From positions 1 through 64,000 of the forward strand of contig DATKFW010000005.1 of NCBI GenBank assembly GCA_035511075.1: a stretch of DNA of 64,000 bases, given 5' to 3'. The notes under the pieces are model-generated. The model was not told the origin of the DNA, did not search any database, and was given only the letters and a program-made list of their open reading frames with translations. The position numbers were made by a program, and so were the translations under genes. Source of the stretch: DATAUD01 sp035511075. Lineage in GTDB: Bacteria; Verrucomicrobiota; Verrucomicrobiia; Limisphaerales; Palsa-1400. Of the stretch, positions 1 to 8,408 are shown one piece after another (within the stretch, counting starts at the first letter, position 1; each line of letters opens with the position of its first letter).

Positions 1-3000
1 GGGGACGAGGTCAAACTTGACGATGGCTCCTGGGCTAAGGGTTAAAGTCACATTCGCCGGGATGATGATGTTGCCGGTAACGTAATGCTCCTGCGGTCCC
101 GACCATTCCTGGCTCGCAGTCATGAGTCCACTGTGCGTTTGGAGAACGTAACGCACCTCGACGAATGGAGTGGTGAGGAATGTCCCCGAGGAAAGGACGC
201 CAGTCCAATCGCCAGCCTGAGGGACGGAGTTGTCTCCATCTTCATTGCTGTCACCTCCTGCGGAGTCGTCTTTTATTGAGGTCAAAATTATCGGCTCGTT
301 TGTCGTCGCACCGCTGGCATCCAAAACCCCACCCGGCTCGATGATGATTCCAGTTCCCTCGGCGAATTTGACAATCGCGCCCGGCTCGAGCGTCAGAGTC
401 ACCCCGCTGGGAATGATGACGTTCTGATCCACGGCATTAACGCTATTGGTGCCCCATGTTTGGTTGCCAGACAACGTTCCCCCATGCCAGACCAGGGAAT
501 TATTCACAAAGGTCGGCCGGGAGTAGTCTCCCACTATCTGGCCGTCGGCATTGAAGATAATGGCCTGCAAGCTGTAAACTCCATTCGGCAATTGGTTCGC
601 GTTGAAGGAAATCGTGCCCAGGCCGCCGGATGTCGTCGCGCCGAGTATATGCGACACGCCATTTGCGGTGGCGACAACCTGCACGGTCATCCCGGGACTT
701 TCCAATAACGTGATCGTGATCGTGCCTTGCAAAACGGAAGAGCCCGCTGCCCAATCAGCCTCCGTTATCCCATTCCAGGCCAGGCTCACATTCGTCCCGG
801 TATAGAGAAATGTCATGCCAAACGGAAGATCACCGGTGTCGAAAGACCCGTTCAAGTTAGGCCCCGACAAAAGCTGGAACTGGCTGCCCGAAGCCGGCAG
901 GAAGCCATTGCCAAAATCCACGCTGACCGAACCGCTCAAGAACGCACCACTCCCCAGCGTGACGGTGCCGTAATTAGTCTGACTATCGATCGGGAAATTC
1001 AGGGTGCCGCCGGTTAAACTAACTTCGCCGTCCAAACTGACCGTTCCAATTTGGGCCTCCAATGTGCCGGTATTGTCGAACACCACATCGGAGTCAAGAA
1101 CAGTGGCGTTTGTGCCGCCGGACTTGGCAAATATCCCGTAATTGTCAAAAAGTGTCGTTCCCCCCCCGTAGCCTCCCTGAAAAGCCTCGTCGCTTTGCGC
1201 ATTCCACGTGCCGTAGTTGTAAATTTCCGGATTGTCGTAGCCATAGATCGTCGCGTTGGTCCAGTTAACCGTCCCGTAATTAGTCAAAGCTATGCCGTCA
1301 AGGATATCGCTGCCCCCAGCCACAATATTCAACACGCTGTTGCTGGCCACAGTCATTGCGCCGGACAAGCTCCCCCCACTCCACGTCATTGTCCCCATCA
1401 ATATATTGGTTCCGGCAAGGGTGCCGCTGGAAAATTGCAAATCGGTCGCCGTCAAAATCCCATTAATCACCGTGACGCCGCTCAACTCCACTCCGCTTCC
1501 GCCGCTGAGGGTGGCGCCGTTGGCAAAGGTCATGTTGTTCAGAACAACCAACCCGCCGTTGGTCGTCGTAAAAATGCCATGGCCGCTATTGTCAATCCCG
1601 GCTCCAATGACCAGTGTCCCGCTCGCCCCGTTGACCGTGCCCGCATTGTTGAACACAACATTGCCATCGAGGGTCGTCATACCTCCATTGCCCGATTTGA
1701 GGAACGTCCCGAAATTCTCAAACAAAGTTTTGCCGCCATCGTAGCCTCCTACAAAGCTGTTGTCGCTTTGCGCGTTCCACGTGCCATAGTTATAAATCTG
1801 CGCATTGGAGCCGCCTCGCCCATAGAGGGTAGTGTTGGTCCAGTTGACCGTTCCCAAATTCGTCAATACCAGCCCGTCAAAGCCATTGCCACCTCCCGCC
1901 ACCAACTCAAAAACGCCGTTGGATGCAACGGTCAAAAAGCCGGACAAATACCCGCCATCCCAGCCCAGTGTGCCTATTATTGATCCGTTGAAATTGGCGC
2001 CGCTCTCCACAAAGCTGCCGACGCCCAGAAACCTCGTTTGATTGGTAAAAGAATAGGGCGTACTGACAAAATTTAAATTCGCGCCAGCGATTGTCCTGAA
2101 TTCTCCGCCGCTGCTCGTGCCTCCGCCAATGGTCAAAGTCCCGCTCTCGACCGTAACAAGGCCGATATTGTTAAAAACGACGCCAGAGTCGAGGCTAGTT
2201 ACGCCAGTGTTTCCCGATTTGAGGAACGTCCCGAAATTCTCAAACAAAGTCTTGCCGCCATCATAGCCTCCGACAAAGCTGTTGTCGCTTTGCGCGTTCC
2301 ATGTGCCGTAGTTATAAATCTGCGCATTGGAGCCGCCTCGCCCAAAGAGGGTGGTGTTGGTCCAGTTAACCGTTCCATAATTGGTCACAACCAGTCCGTA
2401 AAACCCATTGCCGCCTCCGGCCACAAAGTTCAAGACGCCCGCGCTCGCAACCGTTAAGGCACCGCTCAAATTCCCTCCATCCCAGCTCAGCGTTCCCACA
2501 ATCGTTCCGCCAAACGTGGTCGAGCCGCCCGACACAAAATTGCCGGCCCCAGCAAATGTGTTGATGTTGGTAAAGATATAACTGGAAAAACTGATGGCCC
2601 CGGTATTGGTGGTCGTGAAATCGGCCCCGCTTCCCGTCCCGTTGTTTAAATCAAGGGTCCCGCTTTCGACAAGAACTGTCCCCGTATTGTTGAACACAAC
2701 ATTGCCATCCAGGGGCGTCGCACCTCCATTGCCCGACTTGAGGAACGTCCCGAAATTCTCAAACAAAGTCTTGCCGCCATCATAGCCTCCGACAAAGGTA
2801 TTGTCGCTTTGCGCGTTCCACGTACCGTAGTTATAAATCTGCGTATTGGAGCCGCTTCGCCCATAGAGAGTGGTGTTGGTCCAGTTGACCGTTCCATAAT
2901 TGGTCAAAATCAACCCGTAAATGCCATCCCCACCTCCGGCCACAATGCTCAAAACACCACTAGCCCCAACGGTCATATCGCCGGCTAAACTCCCTCCGCT

Positions 3001-3378
3001 CCACGTCAACACCCCCGTCAACACGTTGGTCCCGGCAAGCCCCCCGCTGTTGACATTGAATTGTCCTTGGGCGCTGACCTGAATCGGTCCATTGACGGTC
3101 AGAGTCTGACCATTTACGTCAATGCTTTGCCCGGGACCGCCCCAAACAAGTCCCCCCACCGCCGGGCTTACATCCAAAGTAACTGTATAATTGCCGGCGA
3201 CGGTTATATTCGCGGTGTCCGTTGGACCCGGCACCTGATTTGGGCTCCAATTGACGGCGGCGCTCCAATTTCCGCCGCTGGTATTGGTCCAGTCAAGGAC
3301 CGCTGCTGGGACATTTAATTCTGCCAATAGAAGCAAAGCTGCTAAGACGATCCTGTTGAGGCGGGGAGAGGTTTTCAT
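1..3378 (-). CDS. Giant secreted beta-repeat (right-handed beta-helix type) protein, N-terminal part, runs off the left edge
   Basis: A minus-strand frame starting at the ATG at 3378 stays open to base 1, giving at least 1126 residues with no stop seen. It begins with a Sec-type signal peptide (MKTSPRLNRIVLAALLLLAE...) followed by a TSGGNWSAAVNW block, typical of autotransporter-associated or beta-strand repeat proteins of Verrucomicrobia and Planctomycetes. The middle consists of repeated modules of about 170-200 residues carrying GTWNAQSDN, GGYDGGKTLFENFGTFLKSG and TVNWTNTTLYGRGGSN-like strings. Near the left edge the strands read IIIPANVTLTLSPGAIVKF, the rung pattern of parallel beta-helices, and there is an acidic DSNEDGDN stretch that could bind calcium. 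It is probably a surface or secreted adhesin, or a polysaccharide-binding scaffold. No catalytic motif is visible and the C-terminus is outside the window. Confidence in a real coding region is high; the function is unknown. Confidence 0.8.
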   Translation of the reverse strand, partial: MKTSPRLNRIVLAALLLLAELNVPAAVLDWTNTSGGNWSAAVNWSPNQVPGPTDTANITVAGNYTVTLDVSPAVGGLVWGGPGQSIDVNGQTLTVNGPIQVSAQGQFNVNSGGLAGTNVLTGVLTWSGGSLAGDMTVGASGVLSIVAGGGDGIYGLILTNYGTVNWTNTTLYGRSGSNTQIYNYGTWNAQSDNTFVGGYDGGKTLFENFGTFLKSGNGGATPLDGNVVFNNTGTVLVESGTLDLNNGTGSGADFTTTNTGAISFSSYIFTNINTFAGAGNFVSGGSTTFGGTIVGTLSWDGGNLSGALTVASAGVLNFVAGGGNGFYGLVVTNYGTVNWTNTTLFGRGGSNAQIYNYGTWNAQSDNSFVGGYDGGKTLFENFGTFLKSGNTGVTSLDSGVVFNNIGLVTVESGTLTIGGGTSSGGEFRTIAGANLNFVSTPYSFTNQTRFLGVGSFVESGANFNGSIIGTLGWDGGYLSGFLTVASNGVFELVAGGGNGFDGLVLTNLGTVNWTNTTLYGRGGSNAQIYNYGTWNAQSDNSFVGGYDGGKTLFENFGTFLKSGNGGMTTLDGNVVFNNAGTVNGASGTLVIGAGIDNSGHGIFTTTNGGLVVLNNMTFANGATLSGGSGVELSGVTVINGILTATDLQFSSGTLAGTNILMGTMTWSGGSLSGAMTVASNSVLNIVAGGSDILDGIALTNYGTVNWTNATIYGYDNPEIYNYGTWNAQSDEAFQGGYGGGTTLFDNYGIFAKSGGTNATVLDSDVVFDNTGTLEAQIGTVSLDGEVSLTGGTLNFPIDSQTNYGTVTLGSGAFLSGSVSVDFGNGFLPASGSQFQLLSGPNLNGSFDTGDLPFGMTFLYTGTNVSLAWNGITEADWAAGSSVLQGTITITLLESPGMTVQVVATANGVSHILGATTSGGLGTISFNANQLPNGVYSLQAIIFNADGQIVGDYSRPTFVNNSLVWHGGTLSGNQTWGTNSVNAVDQNVIIPSGVTLTLEPGAIVKFAEGTGIIIEPGGVLDASGATTNEPIILTSIKDDSAGGDSNEDGDNSVPQAGDWTGVLSSGTFLTTPFVEVRYVLQTHSGLMTASQEWSGPQEHYVTGNIIIPANVTLTLSPGAIVKFDLVP
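1691..2896 (-). repeat. Three near-identical direct repeats inside the giant repeat gene
   Basis: Copies at about 1691-1855, 2213-2377 and 2732-2896 (about 165 bp each, spaced 519-522 bp) are almost identical at the DNA level and encode the FENFGTFLKSG / GGYDGGKTLF / NYGTWNAQSDN module. A more diverged copy lies at about 1130-1280. The DNA-level identity between copies points to recent intragenic duplication or gene conversion, so copy number may vary between strains. Confidence 0.8.
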
Positions 3379-3586
3379 TGAATTGGTTTCAGCTTACATT
3401 AACAGCACCGACCACCACTCCAATCTACATTCGATTTCTGCAAGGTGGTGCCAGCGCCAAACTTGGAAACCGTATCGGAACCGGCAAGGCCAGGCAAGCG
3501 AAAAACGTCCGCGTGTCGGCAGCACGCGCTTTCGGTTACACGCTGATCGTTGGTGCCCTTACCATCGTAAAACATAAACCGCGCGG

Positions 3587-4063
3587 TCACGGCGCTGTCG
3601 GCAACTTGCGCGGCGCTTCTGTTCTCAGTACACGCAGCGAAAATCCGCGTCCGTTCTCAAACCCCTCAACCGGCGCCTCAATTTCAAGGACCGGGCAGCG
3701 CACTGTAGCGAGGCCACAACTCTTGTAGGTCTGCGCGAACAGTTCGGTTTCGACGATTCCGGTCCAGTCAGCCAGCGAGAGAAATTTCATCGGCGCCCCC
3801 GCGATCTGGTGGTGCGTACGCTGTTCCACGACCAGGCCGCATGTCGTGACCGTTTCGCCGATGAACTCACAGAGTCGATTCACTGGGCAGTAACTGTCCC
3901 ATGCCACGTCGCCAAAGAAGGCATTTGAAAGCGGTGGGCAGAATCCCGGTAACGGCCTTTGGGTTCGCGACTGGTATGTGGTCGGCTGTGATTTTTTTTC
4001 CGAGCCGGTGCAGTACAACGACCAGGTTATTTTTGGCCTGCGCATACTGGCCATAGTTGACAT
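3587..4063 (-). pseudogene. C-terminal fragment of a DNA polymerase III alpha subunit (DnaE/DnaE2-like)
   Basis: The minus frame reads GDVAWDSYCPVNRL, then GETVTTCGLVVEQRTHHQIAG, PMKFLSLADWTGIVETELF, and ends with VLEIEAPVEGFENGRGFSLRVL. This is the OB-fold (nucleic-acid-binding) C-terminal region of DnaE-type polymerases. Similarity starts at about 3935; the residues encoded upstream of that, to 4063, do not fit the family. The polymerase PHP, palm, thumb and finger domains are absent, so this is about 110 residues of a roughly 1000-residue protein and cannot polymerise. It sits between the giant repeat gene and a transposase-like fragment, consistent with a rearrangement scar. Assignment is from memory of the family motif (PMKFLxLxDxTGxVExxLF); confidence is good for the origin, high for non-functionality. 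Confidence 0.6.
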
Positions 4064-4385
4064 TGCGAGTCATTTTTTCATGCACAAAATGATGAATCCG
4101 ACCCCGCCGGCGGCTCTCAAATCACACGAAGTAATTGCCTTCCTAAAAGAGACAATCGAGCAATATGGAGTTCCCCGCCGCGGCGTTGTTGTAAATCACA
4201 GCGCGTGGCTTTCATCGACGGAATTGGCTTTGGATGAGGATACCGCTCCGCGAGGCGAATTTTTGCAGAAGTACGACATCCAATTTGGACCAATGGCTGT
4301 CGAAGATGAAGAACGCATCCATGGATGGATTACGTCGCTCGGCATCCGGTGCGAGTTCGATGCCGACAACATCGGAACCGGATAA
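3978..4385 (+). pseudogene. Transposase/integrase-core-like fragment
   Basis: The plus frame contains FGLRILAIVDIASHFFMHKMM, then an alpha-helical stretch (SHEVIAFLKETIEQYGVPRRGVVV) and NHSAWLSSTEL. This layout resembles an RNase-H-fold DDE transposase core, with a first Asp in a beta strand and a Pro-Arg-x-Gly strand before the second acidic position. The expected second Asp is Asn here, and the frame lacks both an N-terminal DNA-binding region and a full C-terminal part. Only the part from about 4031 looks coding; it overlaps the end of the opposite-strand polymerase fragment. I read it as a decayed mobile-element remnant. The family is not firmly recognised, and it could instead be a fragment of an unrelated Verrucomicrobia-specific protein. 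Confidence 0.3.
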
Positions 4386-4652
4386 CAACAGATCGTCTTT
4401 CTTCGTATAGACCCCGCGAATGAGATTTAAAACGTGAGTGGTGAAGTCCATCCTGGGCGTCTTATTTTCCGACTCACCGGTTTCCAAAACCGTCGCCCCG
4501 GTCTGGTCGCCAAGGTCAGCGTTCGGGGATTCATCGGCAAGACTGATCGACAACTTTGGACAAGACTGGACAGGCTTGGTTTGCTTTGGCTTTGTTGCCA
4601 CTGCCCGTTGCCACAACCACGCACTGACATCGCAATGTGTTGATAATCAGTA

Positions 4653-4728
4653 TGGTGGAGCCGAGGGGAGTCGAACCCCTGACCTTCTCATTGCGAACGA
4701 GACGCTCTACCAACTGAGCTACGACCCC
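4653..4728 (-). tRNA. tRNA-Ala (anticodon CGC)
   Basis: Read on the minus strand this 76-nt gene folds as a cloverleaf. The acceptor arm GGGGTCG pairs with CGGCTCC, the D arm is GCTC...GAGC, the anticodon arm is TCTCG-TTCGCAA-TGAGA with anticodon CGC, and the T arm is AGGGG-TTCGACT-CCCCT. An encoded A-CCA end follows. The G3:U70 wobble pair, the main alanine identity element, is present. It decodes GCG, a codon common in this genome. Confidence 0.95.
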
Positions 4729-4807
4729 AACCAGTGGCCGTGAAATTCATCCACTTCACGCGAAATTGCAAGCAATGTTTTGGCCCTGTCCGTAACGCCG
4801 AACTGTC

Positions 4808-6421
4808 TTAATCGATGCTGGACAAAAACCTCGGCGATTTGCGGTGTTGGGTCGCCTGCTCGTACGCAAACGCAATCTTGAGCAGTACGGGTTCACTGTA
4901 GGCGCGACCGAAAAAAGAAATACCAACCGGCAGACCGAGAACGTCACCGGCAGGAACGGTGATGTTTGGATAACCCGCGACAGCCGCGGGAGTGGAACTG
5001 CCGCCGACGTCGCGATCGCCGTAAATCAAATCTGTCACGCCCGCGGGTCCGCCCGCCGGCGCAACGATGGCGTCGAGTCGATGGCGGTCCATCACCGCGT
5101 CAATGCCTTCAGAGCGCGAGAGCCGGCGGCATCGTTTCCAGGCGTCCAGATAAGCCGTGTCGGTCAATGGTCCTCTTTCCTGCGCGCGCAAGAATTCCTC
5201 CTGGCCGAAGTAGCGCAACTCGGCGGCTCCGTTTCGCTCGTTGAATAGGATCAAGTCTTGCAGCGTGCGCACCGGCGCATTGGCGCCAAGGGAGGCGAGA
5301 TAGGCATTGATGCCGGCCTTGAACTCATAACTTAGTACCGTTCCCTCCGCCCCTTCAAATCTGTCCAGCGCCGGATCGTCGGCGGGATCAATAAGCGTCG
5401 CGCCGAGGCGTTTCATATCGTCCAGGGCCGCTTCGAGCAATTTGCCCGATATTCCACGGGAACCAAAATATTTTCGCGCCACACCGATCCGCGCGCCATT
5501 CAAACCGTGCGGATCGAGAAACATCGTGTAACTCGCGGGCGCTTTGCCGCGGCTTGCCTCCGTCGCGTCGTCGCGCGGATCAGCGCCTGTCAACGCGCCC
5601 AGCAAAATCGCCGCGTCAGTCACCGTCCGCGTCATTGGTCCGGCCGTGTCCTGCGTGCGCGAGATGGGAATGATGCCCGACCGGCTGATCAGCCCCACGG
5701 TCGGTTTAATTGAGACGATTCCGCAAACGGCGCCGGGTGAAATGAGAGAGCCGTCGGTCTCAGTGCCAACGGCGGCGGCACAAAGACTGGCGGAGACGGC
5801 CACAGCGGAACCGGAGCTTGAACCGGAAGGATTGCGATCCAATGCGTAAGGGTTTTTCGTCAACCCTCCGCGCGCGCTCCATCCGCTGGTGGAATTATCG
5901 CCGCGAAAATTGGCCCACTCGCTCAAATTTGATTTTCCCAGAATGACCGCGCCGGCCTCGCGAAGTTTCTGCGCGACGAAGGAGTCGCGCTGGGCAATCG
6001 AACCCAGCAGCGCCAGGGAACCCGCCGTCGTCATCATTCGGTCGTGCGTGTCAATGTTGTCCTTGATCAGCACTGGAATCCCGTGCAAGGGCCCGCGTGG
6101 CCCGCTGGTTTTTCGCTCGCGGTCCAGCGCGCGCGCGGCAGCCAGCGCATCCGGGTTGACTTGTATCACGGAGCGCAGCATTGGCCCCCGGCGATCCATT
6201 TTTTCAATGCGCCGGAGATACCAGTGGACGAGCGAGACCGACGAATGCGCGCCGGAATGGATCGCCGCTTGCAATTCGGCGATAGTGGCCTCTTCGGGAG
6301 AATTGGAGGCGGACTTGGACATAAAGGCCGCGAGCCACGGCGCGGGCCCGCCGACCGTAACGCCATTCAACAACGGCGCGCTTCCAAGCGCCATCATTTT
6401 CAAAAAATTTCGCCGGTTCAT
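4808..6421 (-). CDS. Tat-exported amidase (amidase signature family)
   Basis: This is a 537-residue amidase-signature enzyme. The start at 6421 is chosen because it puts a twin-arginine signal (MNRRNFLKMMALG) at the N-terminus; the frame extends 10 codons further upstream. The Ser-cisSer-Lys triad is visible as Lys about 120 (PVLIKDNID), Ser about 201 in the NPSGSSSGSA loop and Ser about 225 in TETDGSLISPG. The TETDGS form with this spacing resembles the peptide-amidase or glutamyl-amidotransferase-like subgroup more than GatA. It likely hydrolyses an amide outside the cytoplasm, releasing ammonia. It is 62 bp downstream of the hydroxyproline epimerase gene on the same strand, so it may be co-transcribed and act on peptide or amino-acid amides in the same nutrient pathway. 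The substrate is not known. Confidence 0.85.
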   Translation of the reverse strand: MNRRNFLKMMALGSAPLLNGVTVGGPAPWLAAFMSKSASNSPEEATIAELQAAIHSGAHSSVSLVHWYLRRIEKMDRRGPMLRSVIQVNPDALAAARALDRERKTSGPRGPLHGIPVLIKDNIDTHDRMMTTAGSLALLGSIAQRDSFVAQKLREAGAVILGKSNLSEWANFRGDNSTSGWSARGGLTKNPYALDRNPSGSSSGSAVAVSASLCAAAVGTETDGSLISPGAVCGIVSIKPTVGLISRSGIIPISRTQDTAGPMTRTVTDAAILLGALTGADPRDDATEASRGKAPASYTMFLDPHGLNGARIGVARKYFGSRGISGKLLEAALDDMKRLGATLIDPADDPALDRFEGAEGTVLSYEFKAGINAYLASLGANAPVRTLQDLILFNERNGAAELRYFGQEEFLRAQERGPLTDTAYLDAWKRCRRLSRSEGIDAVMDRHRLDAIVAPAGGPAGVTDLIYGDRDVGGSSTPAAVAGYPNITVPAGDVLGLPVGISFFGRAYSEPVLLKIAFAYEQATQHRKSPRFLSSID

Positions 6422-6475
6422 CGCTGGCATTCCAGTTCTCACTCGACGCACGATTGGGCGGAGACTCGCCGCACC

Positions 6476-7414
6476 TCAGCGGGCGTAGCCGTTTTGGCGG
6501 AGTCCCCAGCAAAGGGGGTCCTTTTCGTTCAGGAGCAAAGTCGTTTCGGCGTTGACATAGGCGGACCCGGTAATCGTTGGAATGACTTGATCGCCCTCGC
6601 GCCGGTACGACGCGGTGAACCGGCTGCCAATGACACTCTCCTGGATCCACTGCTCGCCTTCGGCTAATTTGCCGTCCGCTGCGAGGCAGGCGAGTTTGGC
6701 GCTGGTCCCGGTGCCGCAGGGAGAACGGTCGTACGCCTTGCCGGGACAGAGGACGAAATTCCGGCTATCTGCGCCGGGGCCGGAAGGCGGGCCGAATAAC
6801 TCGACGTGGTCAACCTCCGGAAAGCCCTGCGCGTTGATCGCCTTGCGGACGCGCCAGCTAAAATCGGTCAGCATTTCAACGTCCGCCGGTTGGATTTTCT
6901 TGCCATGATTTTCCACCAGATAGAACCAGTTCCCGCCCCAGGCGATGTCCCCCGTGATCGCGCCGATGTCGGGGCCTTCGACCGTGACGCTCTTGGCCCT
7001 GCGATAGCTTGGGACGTTGGTCACTGACACGGTATCGTTGTCGTGCAGGACGGCGGTGACAATACCGACCGGAGTCTCGATCTTGTGGATGCCCGGGCTG
7101 AGACGGCCCATGTGGGCAAGAGTGGCGATCAAACCGATGGCGCCGTGGCCGCACATCCCCAAATAGCCTACATTGTTGAAAAAGATGACTCCCGCCACGC
7201 ATGATTTGTTGGCGGGCTCAACCAGGATGCCACCGACCAGGACGTCTGAACCGCGTGGTTCGTTGACCACGGCCGATCGAAATAAGTCGTGGTGCTGGCG
7301 AAGAAATTCGAGTTTCTCCGCGGCGCTGCCGCCTTGCAGGCGAGGGCCGCCGCTGACAATAATCCGCGTCGGTTCTCCCGCCGTATGGGAGTCAATGACA
7401 TGGATTCGGCTCAT
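6476..7414 (-). CDS. 4-hydroxyproline 2-epimerase (proline racemase family)
   Basis: A 312-residue member of the proline racemase family. The true start is the ATG at 7414 (MSRIHVIDSHTAGEPTR), with a GGGG ribosome-binding site about 9 bases upstream; the long upstream extension of the frame lies inside the neighbouring gene. Both catalytic cysteines are present: Cys88 in GMCGHGAIG and Cys233 in DRSPCGTGTSA. Two cysteines mark the epimerases/racemases; trans-3-hydroxyproline dehydratases carry Thr at the second site. Together with its neighbours it should interconvert trans-4-hydroxy-L-proline and cis-4-hydroxy-D-proline in the cytoplasm. The start overlaps the stop of the upstream DapA-family gene by 4 bp (ATGA), indicating translational coupling. 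Confidence 0.9.
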   Translation of the reverse strand: MSRIHVIDSHTAGEPTRIIVSGGPRLQGGSAAEKLEFLRQHHDLFRSAVVNEPRGSDVLVGGILVEPANKSCVAGVIFFNNVGYLGMCGHGAIGLIATLAHMGRLSPGIHKIETPVGIVTAVLHDNDTVSVTNVPSYRRAKSVTVEGPDIGAITGDIAWGGNWFYLVENHGKKIQPADVEMLTDFSWRVRKAINAQGFPEVDHVELFGPPSGPGADSRNFVLCPGKAYDRSPCGTGTSAKLACLAADGKLAEGEQWIQESVIGSRFTASYRREGDQVIPTITGSAYVNAETTLLLNEKDPLCWGLRQNGYAR

Positions 7415-8334
7415 ATTGAAGTCCCCTTTTTGATGGAGGTGATTGGTTTGGTGGCGATGCCGTGGTGAATGATCTTGAGAATCCGCTCGCGCTCGGCGCC
7501 AACCAGGGGCAACCGCGGCGCGCGCACCCACTCCTGGCCCAATCCGCATTCCTGCACGGCTAGTTTGATGTACTGGACGAATTTCGTGCTGGTATCCAGG
7601 TGAAGCAACGGCGTGAACCACCGATAGAACTCGCGGGCCTTTTCCCATTGGCCGTCGCGCGTTAATTGCCAGAAATATTGATTCTCGCGGGGAAAAGCTA
7701 TGCCGCTGCCGGCGACCCATCCGTCTATGCCTAGAATCGAGGCTTCCAACGCCAGGTCATCGACTCCGGTGAAGATGGCGTAGCGATCCCCGACGATATT
7801 GCGCAAATCGGTGATGCGGCGCACGTCGCCGGAGCTTTCCTTCAAAGCGACGAAATTCTTCTGGTCCGCCAGTTCGGCGAACATTTCCGGAGTAACGTCA
7901 TTGGCATAGCTGAGCGGGTTGTTATAGATCATCATGGGCAGCCCGCAGGCCTGGGCCACGGCGCGGAAATGAGCCAGCGTCTCCAGCGGGTCGCCTTTAT
8001 ACAGCATGGCGGGCATGACCATGACTCCTTCCACTCCCAGATTCTCGACGTCTCGGGCGTAGGCGCAGGCCTCCTCGCTGCTGCTCTCGGCGATACCGCT
8101 CAAAACCGGGACGCGGCCATTGACCGCCTTGACCATCGCCTCGATGACTGCGCGTTTTTCCTCCCGGCGCATGGGCTGGTTTTCGCCGAGGGATCCGAGG
8201 AAAATAAGACCGGCCACGCCCGAGTCAATTAATACGTCGGCGTGGCGGGCGGTGGCCTCCAGGTCGATGGACTGGTCGCGCTTGAATTGGGTGGTGATCG
8301 CCGGGAAGACACCCCGCCAAAACGGCTCGTTCAT
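7411..8334 (-). CDS. DapA-family aldolase, probable 1-pyrroline-4-hydroxy-2-carboxylate deaminase
   Basis: A 307-residue TIM-barrel protein of the dihydrodipicolinate synthase/N-acetylneuraminate lyase family. The Schiff-base lysine is Lys165 (FVALKESSGD), the catalytic tyrosine is Tyr137 (MIYNNP), and the usual GTTGE loop reads GSLGEN, so it is not a standard DapA. It is the first gene of a minus-strand operon and is coupled to the hydroxyproline epimerase by an ATGA overlap. In known bacterial pathways a DapA paralogue beside the epimerase deaminates 1-pyrroline-4-hydroxy-2-carboxylate to 2-oxoglutarate semialdehyde and ammonia, which is the favoured role here. A 2-keto-3-deoxy-sugar aldolase is the main alternative, but the context argues against it. 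Confidence 0.85.
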   Translation of the reverse strand: MNEPFWRGVFPAITTQFKRDQSIDLEATARHADVLIDSGVAGLIFLGSLGENQPMRREEKRAVIEAMVKAVNGRVPVLSGIAESSSEEACAYARDVENLGVEGVMVMPAMLYKGDPLETLAHFRAVAQACGLPMMIYNNPLSYANDVTPEMFAELADQKNFVALKESSGDVRRITDLRNIVGDRYAIFTGVDDLALEASILGIDGWVAGSGIAFPRENQYFWQLTRDGQWEKAREFYRWFTPLLHLDTSTKFVQYIKLAVQECGLGQEWVRAPRLPLVGAERERILKIIHHGIATKPITSIKKGTSI

Positions 8335-8408
8335 GTTAATGCGAGTTTAATAAAGGCACTTTCATCTTGATCGACTTATTCGTCTTGGCTTAATTTCGCG
8401 TACTTGCG
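8335..8408. promoter_or_regulatory. Divergent intergenic region between the hydroxyproline operon and its AraC regulator
   Basis: These 74 bases separate the divergently transcribed deaminase-epimerase operon and the PAS-AraC gene, so promoters for both must lie here. The stretch is AT-richer than its surroundings (TTTAATAAAG, CTTATTC, TTAATTTC). No convincing -10/-35 pair or operator palindrome could be defined by eye. Confidence 0.4.

Noticed and set aside
1051..1983. 310-codon plus-strand frame
   Set aside because: Antisense of the giant repeat protein; its repeats translate as coherent beta-helix rungs only on the minus strand.
4438..4743. Plus-strand frame containing GAEGSRTPDLLIANETLYQLSYDP
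   Set aside because: This is the well-known artefact produced by reading the antisense of a tRNA gene; the tRNA-Ala at 4653-4728 explains it.
6476..7720. Longer form of the hydroxyproline epimerase starting at 7720
   Set aside because: The extra 102 residues lie inside the overlapping deaminase gene and look like random Arg/His/Pro-rich translation; ATG 7414 with a ribosome-binding site fits the family length.
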